This document shows positions 25,919-34,497 of a stretch of DNA of 64,000 bases, in pieces; the first letter of the stretch is position 1, and each line of letters starts with the position of its first letter. The translations under genes were made by a program, and so were the position numbers. The notes below the pieces were generated by a model. That model worked only from the letters and a program-made list of their open reading frames with translations. It was not told the origin of the DNA and ran no database searches. The DNA lies in the NCBI GenBank assembly GCA_041391725.1, contig JAWKNL010000013.1:62001-126000 (forward strand), written 5' to 3'. Origin of the DNA: JAGQVA01 sp041391725. Lineage in GTDB: Bacteria > Bacteroidota > Bacteroidia > J057.

Positions 25919-28648
25919 CTATAGCCCCGTTTTGACCAGCTTGCTGGTGTATCTGCCTCCTTTCTCCAGGCCAATACTCAGGAAATAATGTCCCTCCGGC
26001 AACCACCTCAGATCCAGACTTTCATACAACTCAAGGGTCTGATGGAAGGTTTTTTCCCACAAGATCTGCCCATGGAGGTTTTGTACCCTTACTTCGATTG
26101 CCTGTGGTTTTTGTACACGGGCCTCCAGCGTGTATCGCCCCGTACCGGGATTGGGATAGAGGTTGATACTTTCCAGTTCCTCCGGTATTTCAACCTCAGT
26201 CAGGAAGGTAAACTCAAACCAGTTGATATTAAAAAGGGGTTGGGTAATCAGCATGCGTATATGTTGCTGCCCTGCGGGCAGATCAAGGCTGGCACTGGTG
26301 GTAGCCCAGGTCTGCCAGCCGCCGGTAGGGGGAAAAGTAACTGTATGCAGCGGCGTGACATTACCGATGTTGTCAATCAGTTGCATTTGTACCTGTCCCA
26401 TTGCGCTTTCGGCAGCCGTGCGGTAATCTACCTGGTATGTACCTGCATCACTTACGTTGATATAATAATCGAGGTAGTCGCCGGTATCAAGATACCCGAT
26501 GTTTTGCCCTCCGCCTGTATCGCTGGTGTTTTCCAATTGTATCCCCTGCTGAAAGAAATAATCCTCCGCTTGTACCCTGCCGGGGACGCTGTGAATGATG
26601 GCCACTGTATTTTGAACATGTTGCTGGCTAAAGGTGCTGAGGAGCGTTCCATCAGTAGCCTGTATCTGGTTTCCGTTATAGGAAATCCTGATGACCTCAC
26701 TCGATTTGATGGTGTGGTTGACAGTAAAGGTGATGATGCGGGAGTTGTCGGTATTGAGGTTGGCCTGGGTAATCGGAACAGCGCTTCCGTTGACCAATAT
26801 CTGAAAGTTTGCCGGGGAAGATGGCAAGGGGCTGCTCAGCGGTTTGTTTGCATTAAACTGAATGGTGTGTGCGTCTAGTGTAAATGCAGAAAGATAATTT
26901 GTCGCCAAAGTGGAGGACGCGGCTTTTTGCACAAACTGGAAGCTGCTGAGGTTGTACCCATCTGCATCCACATAAAAGCGGAGCTTTTTGTCTTCCGGTG
27001 TCAGTACTATATTGGGAACAATTATGGTTTGCCAGTTTTGCCAGCCTCCGGAACTGGGAACGCTGATAGTCCCGGTGAGGTCTGCTGTACCGGAAGTGAA
27101 ATGAAATTTTCCGGTTGACCCACTGGCAGCCAGGCGTACTTCGATGTCATAAACGGCACTGGCGCCCACGTTTACGCTATACTGCATCCATTCGCCGGTT
27201 CCCAGCCAGCCTACGTTGTATCCGTTGGTATTGATGGTTTCTTCTGTCGGCTCGATATCTACCCCGTCGTTGCGGTAGGCCCAGCCATTGTTCCACGCGG
27301 TATAGTTGCCGGTACTGACGTGATAGGTGGCTATGTCGTTGTCGGAGTACGCGGAACCAACCACGCCCATATCGTAGTCCGTTGCATAGACTACGCCGGG
27401 AATGTTCTGTGTATTGAAAGGAACTGCCTCGGCATCATAAACCTGACGAAACATGGCGTCAATCACTCCGGGCTGGAATACAGCGTTTTCCAGTTTGAAA
27501 CCTTCGGCCAACTGTAAGAGGGTGGATTTGGCTGCGGCAGCGCCGGGGGTCGGGCCATTGCCTTCCCAATAGTCGAGAAGGGCCTGATATCCGGCAGGGC
27601 GAGGTACAGTATAAGGGCCGGCGATGTCATCCACTTTTTTCATCGGCCACCAGGCCCAGCCAATACCATTGTCTTCAAACAGCCGGATCGCATCCCGAAA
27701 CCATTGATTGGAGTTTTCTCCTGCTTCCCCAAAGTAAAGTGGCACTTGGTATGTATTGCGGAGGTTTAACACCCATTGTATGGAAGCCTGGTTGTTGGTT
27801 GACCAGTATTTGTGAGGCCCATAGGCCATGTTGTCGTCCCAGGGAGGGGTGAGCCCGGTAAAGTCGTTGGCAAACCAGTTGCCTTCGATGATGATGAGGT
27901 GGGAGGTATCCACAGCACGGATGCTGTCGGTAATCTCATAGTAAAGATCCCTCAGCGGGACATTGCCCGACATGGGCCAATTCGGTTCGTTGATCAGGTC
28001 ATAGGCCCCGACCCAGGGTTCGTCTTTGTACCTCTCTGCCAGCTTTTTCCACAGCGCTACGGTCTTGTCCCGGTTGGCCTTCGATTCCCAGAGAGAAGGT
28101 TTGGCAGGATTGTAGTCAGATATGCCCTGATCCTGGCCCTGGCCTCCGGGAGCTGCATGCAGGTCAAGAATGACGTACATCTGGTTTTGACTGCACCATG
28201 AGATGAGGCTGTCGGTCAACTCAAAACCTTTCGTCAGCCAGGTTTGCTGCCCTGGTGCGGGTTCGTCTTCAATGGGCAGGGTGTAGAGGTTGTAGTGCAT
28301 GGGCAGGCGCACCGAGTTGAAGCCCCATGCCTTGAGAGAATCGATGTCTATTTTGCGCACATGGTTGGCCAGCCAATTTTCATAAAAAAGGTCTGTATCT
28401 GTGGTTCCAATCATCTGCTCAATCTTTTCTCTGATCTTATGTTGAGGACTGGCAAAGCTGGCGGTTTTGAGCATGTACCCTTCCTGCACCATCCAGCCGC
28501 CCAGACCCATACCCCGAAGGAGGACGGTGTCTTCATTGCCGTTGACAATGGCTTTACCTTTGGTGTGGAGAAACCCCTGGGCCGGAGCTTGTGCGGCTGC
28601 AAGGAAAAGGAAACAGATGCCGATGGCAAGTTTTTTCAGAAGTTTCAT
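25919..28648 (-). CDS. Secreted glycoside hydrolase family 5 enzyme with two CBM6-like modules and T9SS type A sorting domain
   Basis: The start at 28648 (MKLLKKLAIGICFLF) gives a better signal peptide than the ATG 21 bases upstream; the protein has 909 residues. Seen: a GH5 barrel (about 30-380) with HAAPGGQ, acid/base glutamate 221 in INEP and nucleophile glutamate 308 in FGEAGEN. Two CBM6-like beta-sandwich modules follow (about 405-570 and 680-800), each with a GWLGTGEW- or GYLDTGDY-type signature, separated by an Ig-like SbsA-type stretch. The protein ends with a type A T9SS domain (LYPNPGTG). It should be secreted and hydrolyse a beta-glucan or related polysaccharide; exact linkage is not determinable. 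A DUF1080 gene lies upstream in the same direction. Confidence 0.93.
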   Translation of the reverse strand: MKLLKKLAIGICFLFLAAAQAPAQGFLHTKGKAIVNGNEDTVLLRGMGLGGWMVQEGYMLKTASFASPQHKIREKIEQMIGTTDTDLFYENWLANHVRKIDIDSLKAWGFNSVRLPMHYNLYTLPIEDEPAPGQQTWLTKGFELTDSLISWCSQNQMYVILDLHAAPGGQGQDQGISDYNPAKPSLWESKANRDKTVALWKKLAERYKDEPWVGAYDLINEPNWPMSGNVPLRDLYYEITDSIRAVDTSHLIIIEGNWFANDFTGLTPPWDDNMAYGPHKYWSTNNQASIQWVLNLRNTYQVPLYFGEAGENSNQWFRDAIRLFEDNGIGWAWWPMKKVDDIAGPYTVPRPAGYQALLDYWEGNGPTPGAAAAKSTLLQLAEGFKLENAVFQPGVIDAMFRQVYDAEAVPFNTQNIPGVVYATDYDMGVVGSAYSDNDIATYHVSTGNYTAWNNGWAYRNDGVDIEPTEETINTNGYNVGWLGTGEWMQYSVNVGASAVYDIEVRLAASGSTGKFHFTSGTADLTGTISVPSSGGWQNWQTIIVPNIVLTPEDKKLRFYVDADGYNLSSFQFVQKAASSTLATNYLSAFTLDAHTIQFNANKPLSSPLPSSPANFQILVNGSAVPITQANLNTDNSRIITFTVNHTIKSSEVIRISYNGNQIQATDGTLLSTFSQQHVQNTVAIIHSVPGRVQAEDYFFQQGIQLENTSDTGGGQNIGYLDTGDYLDYYINVSDAGTYQVDYRTAAESAMGQVQMQLIDNIGNVTPLHTVTFPPTGGWQTWATTSASLDLPAGQQHIRMLITQPLFNINWFEFTFLTEVEIPEELESINLYPNPGTGRYTLEARVQKPQAIEVRVQNLHGQILWEKTFHQTLELYESLDLRWLPEGHYFLSIGLEKGGRYTSKLVKTGL

Positions 28649-28722
28649 ATCAGCAGGGCTTTTTTGCATGAATGGGAATGAAAAGGCAAATTTAAAGAAC
28701 CACGGTTAGAATAGATAATTGC

Positions 28723-29439
28723 TCAATCCACCACCGGCGCGGTCTGGGCTGTGGAGGTCACCCCGGGCGGAAGTTCCATAATTCGCATGTTGCGAAACTG
28801 TATTTCTGCTCCTTCGGCTTCCAGACAGATATAACCTTTTTTCCTTTCTGAGGCCCGCAATCCGTTGACAAATTTTCCGTTTACCGACAGTTTTACCGTT
28901 CCATCCACAGCTACAACCACATACTTATTCCATTCCCCTTTTCCTTTACATCTTTTTTCGATCGACTTGCTGCGGATGCCACGGGGGTTGTCGGGAATCG
29001 CTGTCATGCCCATCGTGGGAAACAATTCGCCGTGGACATAATCATCGGTTACATTGTGTATGGTCGCATATTCGAGCTCCAGCATTTGCACTTCGATGGC
29101 TTTGGTCAGCGGATCATCTTGAAATTGCGTGCCTTCACTCCAGATAAAAATTCCCGAATTGCCGCCGGCAGTCATATGCCTCCATTCGACTTCCAGGATA
29201 AAATTTTCATACTGCCGGTCTGAGCGCATCACCCCAATGGGCAATCCACTGCAAATCAGCGTGCCTTTTTTTACCTTCCAGGTTTCGGGAGAAGTATTGA
29301 CATCCACCCATCCGTCCAGATTTTTTCCGTTAAATAAAGGTCTGAAAACCAGCTTTTCATCTTTCTGGCCGTAGATGACAGCATTGGTGGAAAACAGTAG
29401 GATCAGGAAAGGAAGGCAGATGGTGGTTAGTCGTTTCAT
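28723..29439 (-). CDS. DUF1080 (3-keto-disaccharide hydrolase-like) exported protein
   Basis: A signal peptide (MKRLTTICLPFLILLFSTNA) precedes a DUF1080 domain: LFNGKNLDGWVDVN, LICSGLPIGVMRSDRQYENF, and GGNSGIFIWSEG. This jelly-roll fold resembles concanavalin-type lectins, and some members hydrolyse 3-keto-glycosides. The 238-residue length is usual. It lies 74 bases before the GH5 glucanase gene on the same strand, suggesting a joint role in sugar use outside the cytoplasm. The reaction is inferred from family knowledge; substrate unknown. Confidence 0.92.
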   Translation of the reverse strand: MKRLTTICLPFLILLFSTNAVIYGQKDEKLVFRPLFNGKNLDGWVDVNTSPETWKVKKGTLICSGLPIGVMRSDRQYENFILEVEWRHMTAGGNSGIFIWSEGTQFQDDPLTKAIEVQMLELEYATIHNVTDDYVHGELFPTMGMTAIPDNPRGIRSKSIEKRCKGKGEWNKYVVVAVDGTVKLSVNGKFVNGLRASERKKGYICLEAEGAEIQFRNMRIMELPPGVTSTAQTAPVVD

Positions 29440-29562
29440 AAAAAGCAGGTTATTTTTCCGGCAAACAAGTTACTGTTACGGGGTGGTTTTCCGGAGATTA
29501 TCGGTGGAAAATTTTTTTCCACCCTGAAATTGACCATATTGTAAAACACTAATACAATAACA

Positions 29563-29892
29563 ATGGCAACAGACAAACTTATGCATCCCGTAGTCAAAGC
29601 CGCCATTGAAGCAATGAGCCATAGCGATAGTGAAGCGTGGTTTGCCCTTTTTTCTAAAGATGTTTCTCTTACCGATGATGGCGAAAGTTGCGAACTGGTC
29701 GAATGGAGCAATACGGAGTTATTCAGTGATGAAAAGGGATTTATTCAGGGTGTTGAGCGAGTGGAAGACAAAGGGCTGACTGTGTATGCCCGATTTCATT
29801 CCGCGCAATGGGGCACCTTCCCCACATTCTGGAAATTTGAAATCAGAAACGGCAAAATTTCCAGGCTGGATGTAGGAATGGTAGATGGTTGA
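29563..29892 (+). CDS. SnoaL/NTF2-like protein, 109 residues
   Basis: The sequence shows the alpha+beta barrel pattern of SnoaL-like (NTF2-type) polyketide-cyclase relatives: an N-terminal helix with SDSEAWFALFSKDVSLTD, then alternating strands ending FEIRNGKISRLDVGMVDG. No catalytic residues can be assigned. It has no signal peptide and is probably cytoplasmic. It is monocistronic, divergent from the DUF1080 gene, and followed by a decayed toxin-antitoxin pair. Fold confidence is good; function unknown. Confidence 0.78.
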   Translation: MATDKLMHPVVKAAIEAMSHSDSEAWFALFSKDVSLTDDGESCELVEWSNTELFSDEKGFIQGVERVEDKGLTVYARFHSAQWGTFPTFWKFEIRNGKISRLDVGMVDG

Positions 29893-29917
29893 ACGGTTGT
29901 TTTTCGTATATTGCAAT

Positions 29918-30125
29918 ATGAGTGAGCTCCATTTCTGGCGATGAGGTCGGCCATCTGTCACGGTTGCGGATGAATGGATAAAGGAAGCATTTGAAAGAGA
30001 TGAAAAGTATAAGCAAGGGAAATCTGCATATTATACCTGAGACGAAGTGAAATCGCGAATCAATGACGGGAAATAAGCAATATAAGTTGGTTATCCTTGA
30101 AGGATACTACTCAAGCTCAAAATAA
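29918..30125 (+). pseudogene. Decayed toxin-antitoxin pair (antitoxin remnant and toxin start)
   Basis: An ATG at 29918 reads MSEL before going out of frame. From about 29970 the sequence reads DEWIKEAFERDEKYKQGK and then YYT, a TGA where tryptophan is expected, DEVKSRINDGK and TAA. An overlapping ATG at 30063 gives MTGNKQYKLVILEG and stops 20 codons in, at 30125. The same order, with antitoxin ending LTWEEVNRQVRGGK and toxin starting GGNKTYRLIIV, is intact at 58001-58517. This is therefore an internally deleted, truncated paralogue of that pair. Confidence 0.72.
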
Positions 30126-30175
30126 AAGTCAGAAACTATACAACCCCTTACCTCCCTTTCCCGTCTATCGGTTGT

Positions 30176-32704
30176 ATGGCAAAAAATCTGCTTCCCGTCT
30201 TCTTACTGATTTTCTCCGGAACTACGCTTTTCTCCCAAAACCTCAGGGGAAAAATCTCCGATACCGAAGGGCAACCCATCGAGTTTGTACGCGTTTTTGC
30301 CGATGGTACCGACTTCGCTACACTTTCCCGCGCGGATGGTTCTTTCTCTCTGGCACTTTCGCCTGGCTCCTACCAAATGGTATTCCAGCACCTCAATTAT
30401 GTCACAAAACTGATTAGTGTTGAAATCCCTGCCAGCCGCATCCTGAACATTACCCTCGAATCCCGCGACATCCAGCTACAAACCGTCGAAATACACGGCG
30501 GAAAACGCGATCCCGCCTACGACATCGTCAGACAAATCATCGACGCCAAAAAAGATATTCGCACTGAAGTCAATACCTACACCTGCCAAACCTACCAGAA
30601 AATCACCCTCGAAGCGGACAGCGTTCTCAAAGGAAAAGCGAAAAAAGCACTCATTGACTCGCTCGGGGTCGATTCTTTGCCCATCCCCGGCGAAAACCGA
30701 AAGCCGGTAGAAATGATCGAATCACAATCCACCACTTATTTTGAATCGCCCGGCAAATACAAATCTATCGTTCACGCCTACCGCAATTATTCAGCCGCCA
30801 ACGCTTCCAGTACGGTTTATGACTTTGACGACGGCCCGGCAACGGGTTATTCCTCCGGCCTCAATGATCCGTATTTGTTTTTTCAGGATGTGTCGGAGGC
30901 TGATTTTAATTTCTACCGAAATCTCATTGAGGCTCCCACGCTTGGCGACAGACCGTTTGTTTCTCCCTTTCACAGCACGCTCTGGCGGGTTACTTATCGC
31001 TACAAACTCGAAAAAACATGGTTTGAAGACAACCACGTCACCTATCTCATCAGTGTAACGCCCATCAATCCGGAAGGGGCCTGCTTTTCCGGTCAGTTTA
31101 TTGTGGAAGACGGAACCTGGGAAGTCAAATCTGTGGACTTTGAAGTTCAGAAATCCGCGCTGAGTTATTTCCGCAGTTTCCGGATGCAACATTCCTTCGA
31201 AAAAACTTCCGACAATATCCGTTATAAGTCCCGCGAAGAATACACATACGAAATCAAAGACAGTAAGGCAATTTACTTCGGCAACAGCCTCGCCATTCAT
31301 ACCGATTACCAGGCGAATGTGGATTTCCCTAAAAATTTCTTCCGAAACGAACTTCGCCGCACAGATAAAGAAGCCTTCGAAAAAGACTCCGCAACCTGGG
31401 CCGGCATACGACCTATGGGGCTGGGAATGGCTGAAAAATCATTTATCAAAACCCAGGACAGCATCATTGCCTATCGCCGCAGCCCCGAATTTCGCTACAA
31501 AGAAGACTCCGCCTACAACCATCTCGATTTACTGGACTTTCTCATTTATGGAGTGAAATGGCGCGATCGTCCGCGAAAAATGGATTATTATTTTAATCCG
31601 CTGGTTTCCCAGCTTCAACCCTGGGGCGTCGGTGGTTACCGGCACCAGTTGGGTGGCTCCATCGGCAAACGCTGGACTCGATATACAGCCGTCAGGCTCG
31701 GGGGAGAACTCAATTACGGATTTACCAACCAGGACCTTCGCGGTACGGCAAACCTCAATTTTATCTATGCGCCCAAACGATTTGCAAGGGCATTTATGAG
31801 AGTGGGAAATACCTACGACTTCATCAACAGCTACGAAACGGTTTTTGCCTTCCTCAGCAGAAGCAATTTTATCCAGAAAAAATCCATCGGACTCGGCCAT
31901 CATTTTGAGATTGTCAATGGCCTGTACCTCAACGCTTCGGTGGACTTTGCCGACCGCAGTGCCATCGATCAGCTCGAACTCGAAGAATGGTCCAATCAGT
32001 TGTTTGGCGATCTCAACACACCGCGCACTTTTGATCCCTATCGCGAGTTTCTTGTCGAGCTCAAACTCACCTGGACGCCGGGTCAAAAATACCAGATGGA
32101 ACCCTTCCGCAAGATTGTCACCGGAAGCAAATGGCCTACTTTTTACGCCCAATACAAAAAGGCAGTGCCGGGGGTATGGGGTAGCGAACTGAATTATGAT
32201 TTCCTTGAGCTGGGCTTAAATCACGAGTTTCAGCCGGGTACGTTTGGCAATTCGAAGTGGAGCCTGGCGATGGGTAAATTTATTCAGGCTGACAACATCC
32301 GTTTTACCGATTTCCGTTTTTTCCGCGGCTCCGATCCCTATTTTTTCGCCAACCCGCTGAAAAACTTTCAACTGCTCGGACCAACCATCAGCACGAGAAA
32401 TGAATACCTGCACGCTCACTATGTTCACGATTTTAATGGCATACTCATAAACAAAATTCCTCTGCTCAGACGCACCCCGCTGCAGGAATCTGCCGGCGCT
32501 GCCACCCTTGTCATAAGAGATGGGAATTTTCTGCATACGGAGGTGTTTGCCGGGGTACAGTGGCCGTTTCGCATACTGAAGGAGCGTTTCCGCATCGGCG
32601 CATTTTATGTCGTGTCATACAGCAATCACGTCAATGCCATCAGCGGGCAGATCAAATTTGGCGTGAGTTATTTCAACCCGACAAAAAATATGTGGGAATA
32701 CTGA
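30176..32704 (+). CDS. DUF5686 outer-membrane protein with carboxypeptidase-regulatory-like N-terminal domain
   Basis: This 842-residue protein has a signal peptide (MAKNLLPVFLLIFSGTTLFSQ), a CarboxypepD_reg-like domain (LRGKISDTEGQPIEFVRVF, residues about 23-100) and a large DUF5686 region with many barrel strands up to the C-terminal FNPTKNMWEY. Such proteins sit in the outer membrane of Bacteroidota; some are thought to help in transport or in assembly of surface components, but no reaction is known. It is monocistronic, preceded by the decayed toxin-antitoxin pair and followed by a 460-base repeat spacer. The family assignment is strong. Confidence 0.9.
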   Translation: MAKNLLPVFLLIFSGTTLFSQNLRGKISDTEGQPIEFVRVFADGTDFATLSRADGSFSLALSPGSYQMVFQHLNYVTKLISVEIPASRILNITLESRDIQLQTVEIHGGKRDPAYDIVRQIIDAKKDIRTEVNTYTCQTYQKITLEADSVLKGKAKKALIDSLGVDSLPIPGENRKPVEMIESQSTTYFESPGKYKSIVHAYRNYSAANASSTVYDFDDGPATGYSSGLNDPYLFFQDVSEADFNFYRNLIEAPTLGDRPFVSPFHSTLWRVTYRYKLEKTWFEDNHVTYLISVTPINPEGACFSGQFIVEDGTWEVKSVDFEVQKSALSYFRSFRMQHSFEKTSDNIRYKSREEYTYEIKDSKAIYFGNSLAIHTDYQANVDFPKNFFRNELRRTDKEAFEKDSATWAGIRPMGLGMAEKSFIKTQDSIIAYRRSPEFRYKEDSAYNHLDLLDFLIYGVKWRDRPRKMDYYFNPLVSQLQPWGVGGYRHQLGGSIGKRWTRYTAVRLGGELNYGFTNQDLRGTANLNFIYAPKRFARAFMRVGNTYDFINSYETVFAFLSRSNFIQKKSIGLGHHFEIVNGLYLNASVDFADRSAIDQLELEEWSNQLFGDLNTPRTFDPYREFLVELKLTWTPGQKYQMEPFRKIVTGSKWPTFYAQYKKAVPGVWGSELNYDFLELGLNHEFQPGTFGNSKWSLAMGKFIQADNIRFTDFRFFRGSDPYFFANPLKNFQLLGPTISTRNEYLHAHYVHDFNGILINKIPLLRRTPLQESAGAATLVIRDGNFLHTEVFAGVQWPFRILKERFRIGAFYVVSYSNHVNAISGQIKFGVSYFNPTKNMWEY

Positions 32705-32758
32705 GGAATTACAAATTACAAATCGAAGATGCCTTAGGGATCAGGTTGCGTCAAGGAA

Positions 32759-33097
32759 TAAAACACAGAGAAACGGAGCACATTTGAAGAAAAACCTCTG
32801 CGACCTCTGTGTCTCTGTGTTTAAAACATAACATTACCGAAAAAGGAACACAGAACGAAGTACCCCCAGGGTGAAACGGAGAAACGGAGCACATCTTAAG
32901 AAAACTCCTCTGCGGCCTCTGTGTCTCTGTGTTTGAAACTCAACATTACCGAAAAAGGAACACAGAGAAACAGAGAAACAGAGAAACGGAGCACATTTGA
33001 AGAAAAACCTCTGCGACCTCTGTGTCTCTGTGTTTAAAACTCAACATTACCGAAAAAGGAACACAGAACGAAGTACCCCCAGGGTGAAACGGAGAAA
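32759..33097. repeat. Threefold repeat array of palindromic CTCTGTGTCTCTGTGTTT-type units
   Basis: The spacer 32705-33164 contains no gene. It has three copies of an inverted repeat in which an ACACAGAGAAAC arm faces a CTCTGTGTCTCTGTGTTT arm (cores near 32764-32822, 32885-32933 and 32960-33034). They are separated by a shared piece, AACATTACCGAAAAAGGAAC, and a 33-base AGAACGAAG to GTGAAACGG piece present twice (near 32850-32880 and 33064-33093). Related sequences occur near 33885-33945 and at 59024-59111. No transposase is nearby. Confidence 0.85.
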
Positions 33098-33164
33098 GCC
33101 CTACGTGTCTTAACCTTGATTTTTTCTGCAGCGAATCGCAGTTTTCCCGATTTCACTGAGACAA

Positions 33165-33815
33165 TCACAACATATAGCCCGGAGGAAATCTTTGCTCAAT
33201 TTTCTTCATCACCTTCTCCACACGTGTGCGTTTGGAGGGTTTGTCGATGTCAGGAAGGCGGGCAGAGAGGGTAGCGATGAACCGGGCCTTGTGTTGCGCT
33301 TTGATGACAGGCTGGGCCTTTTCTGCATACATGGACAACTGGTTGACCGGGGACTTTACAATCCGCTCGATGAGGAGGGGGAAAGCTTCAGCTTCGTATT
33401 CCGCTACTCCGCACAGTTGTACCAGTATGCCTACACAATGGTCGTTGGTAATCACTGATCCGCTATCTGCTACGGCGATGATGCGCGGCAGGGCCTCATA
33501 TATGGGCCGGGGATTGTGACTTGTGATGGCGTCGAGAGCGGTCATGGCGCCCCATTGCAGGCGGTTGTTTTTGCTCCCCAGCAGGGTGACAAACTCGCCC
33601 GCAAAAGGGGCTATCAGTGCGGGTTTTATTTCTCCGATTTCGTAAAGCACCTTGATGCAGTTGCTCTGGATAGCCTTATCCTTGTCGTTAATATGAGCTA
33701 CCAGTTCCTGCACAGCAGCGCTGTTTTCTCCGGCGGCAATTTCGCGGGCGAGCTCGATGTTGGGTTCTTCATCTCTGCGACCCAATGCAGAGGATAGTCG
33801 GTCAATTATGGACAT
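33165..33815 (-). CDS. HEAT-repeat protein, 216 residues
   Basis: The sequence is composed of short paired helices with HEAT-like hydrophobic spacing, for example AVQELVAHINDKDKAIQSN, WGAMTALDAITSHN and CVGILVQLCGVAEYE. No catalytic motif or signal peptide is seen, so it is probably a soluble protein-binding scaffold. The C-terminus is basic (RTRVEKVMKKIEQRF). It stands alone between the repeat array and a PepSY-like gene. Function unknown. Confidence 0.8.
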   Translation of the reverse strand: MSIIDRLSSALGRRDEEPNIELAREIAAGENSAAVQELVAHINDKDKAIQSNCIKVLYEIGEIKPALIAPFAGEFVTLLGSKNNRLQWGAMTALDAITSHNPRPIYEALPRIIAVADSGSVITNDHCVGILVQLCGVAEYEAEAFPLLIERIVKSPVNQLSMYAEKAQPVIKAQHKARFIATLSARLPDIDKPSKRTRVEKVMKKIEQRFPPGYML

Positions 33816-33954
33816 ATTTCAGTTTTTAGTGAGGAATCCATCGGGTTACACTGATCGGAAAGTAATCTGCGAGGCCTTCTCAATCCTCTCTCGCTAAGAC
33901 GCTAAGTCGCCAAGCACATCTCAAAAAAACTTTGCGCCCGACCCTTGAAATAAA

Positions 33955-34416
33955 TTAATTCTCCCCTTCATCATCGTCTTCCTGACTCAGTACCTGCCCG
34001 TCTGAGGAGAATACTACTTCGATGGTCTGCTCGTCTTTTTCGAGTTCGGCTTCATAGACGAATCCTCCTTTGGAGGTTTCTACTTTTTCAAGTTCTTCGA
34101 TCTTGTAACCTGCAAAACCGGTAGCGATGGCTTCACTTACTGCGGTGGGGAGTTCAGGGGCTTTGATGGTGGTTTCTGTCTCCAGCCATTCTGCGTTTTG
34201 AGAAAAACTGGCGGTCAACCTTTTTCCATTCATTTTGAAAGACACTTCATATTCGCCGTTTTCTTCGGCTTCCCAGTTTATTTTTTTTGCCTGGGGAAAT
34301 TTATCCGCAAAGGCGTTGTGTAATGCAGAAGGTATTTCCTCTGATTTTTTTTGTCCCTGCACATACGACGGGCTCAACAGGAGGAACGAAAGCAGAATAA
34401 GGAATAATTTTTTCAT
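33955..34416 (-). CDS. Exported PepSY-like protein, 153 residues
   Basis: The start at 34416 gives a signal peptide (MKKLFLILLSFLLLSPSYVQG); the longer upstream frame has no signal and is rejected. The mature part has two PepSY-like repeats, one beginning IPSALHNAFADKFPQAKKI and one LPTAVSEAIATGFAGYKI, each followed by strands. Proteins of this kind occur in Bacteroidota periplasm with unknown targets; an inhibitor role is only suggested by resemblance to BLIP-like domains. The very acidic tail QEDDDEGEN is noted. It is divergent from the hydroxyproline epimerase gene, 81 bases away. Confidence 0.85.
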   Translation of the reverse strand: MKKLFLILLSFLLLSPSYVQGQKKSEEIPSALHNAFADKFPQAKKINWEAEENGEYEVSFKMNGKRLTASFSQNAEWLETETTIKAPELPTAVSEAIATGFAGYKIEELEKVETSKGGFVYEAELEKDEQTIEVVFSSDGQVLSQEDDDEGEN

Positions 34417-34497
34417 GGAAGGAGGATTTTTCGGGTAAATCAAATCATGTTTTACTTGTTTTTTAATATACGTAATTTTCGCCCGAATACTGAATCT

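Noticed and set aside
32705..33164. CRISPR-like array
   Set aside because: Three units with palindromic arms but the spacers are repeats themselves, not unique, and no cas gene is near.
34447..34497. Upstream in-frame start for the hydroxyproline epimerase
   Set aside because: Adds an unconserved hydrophobic tail; family proteins start at the ATG at 34498.
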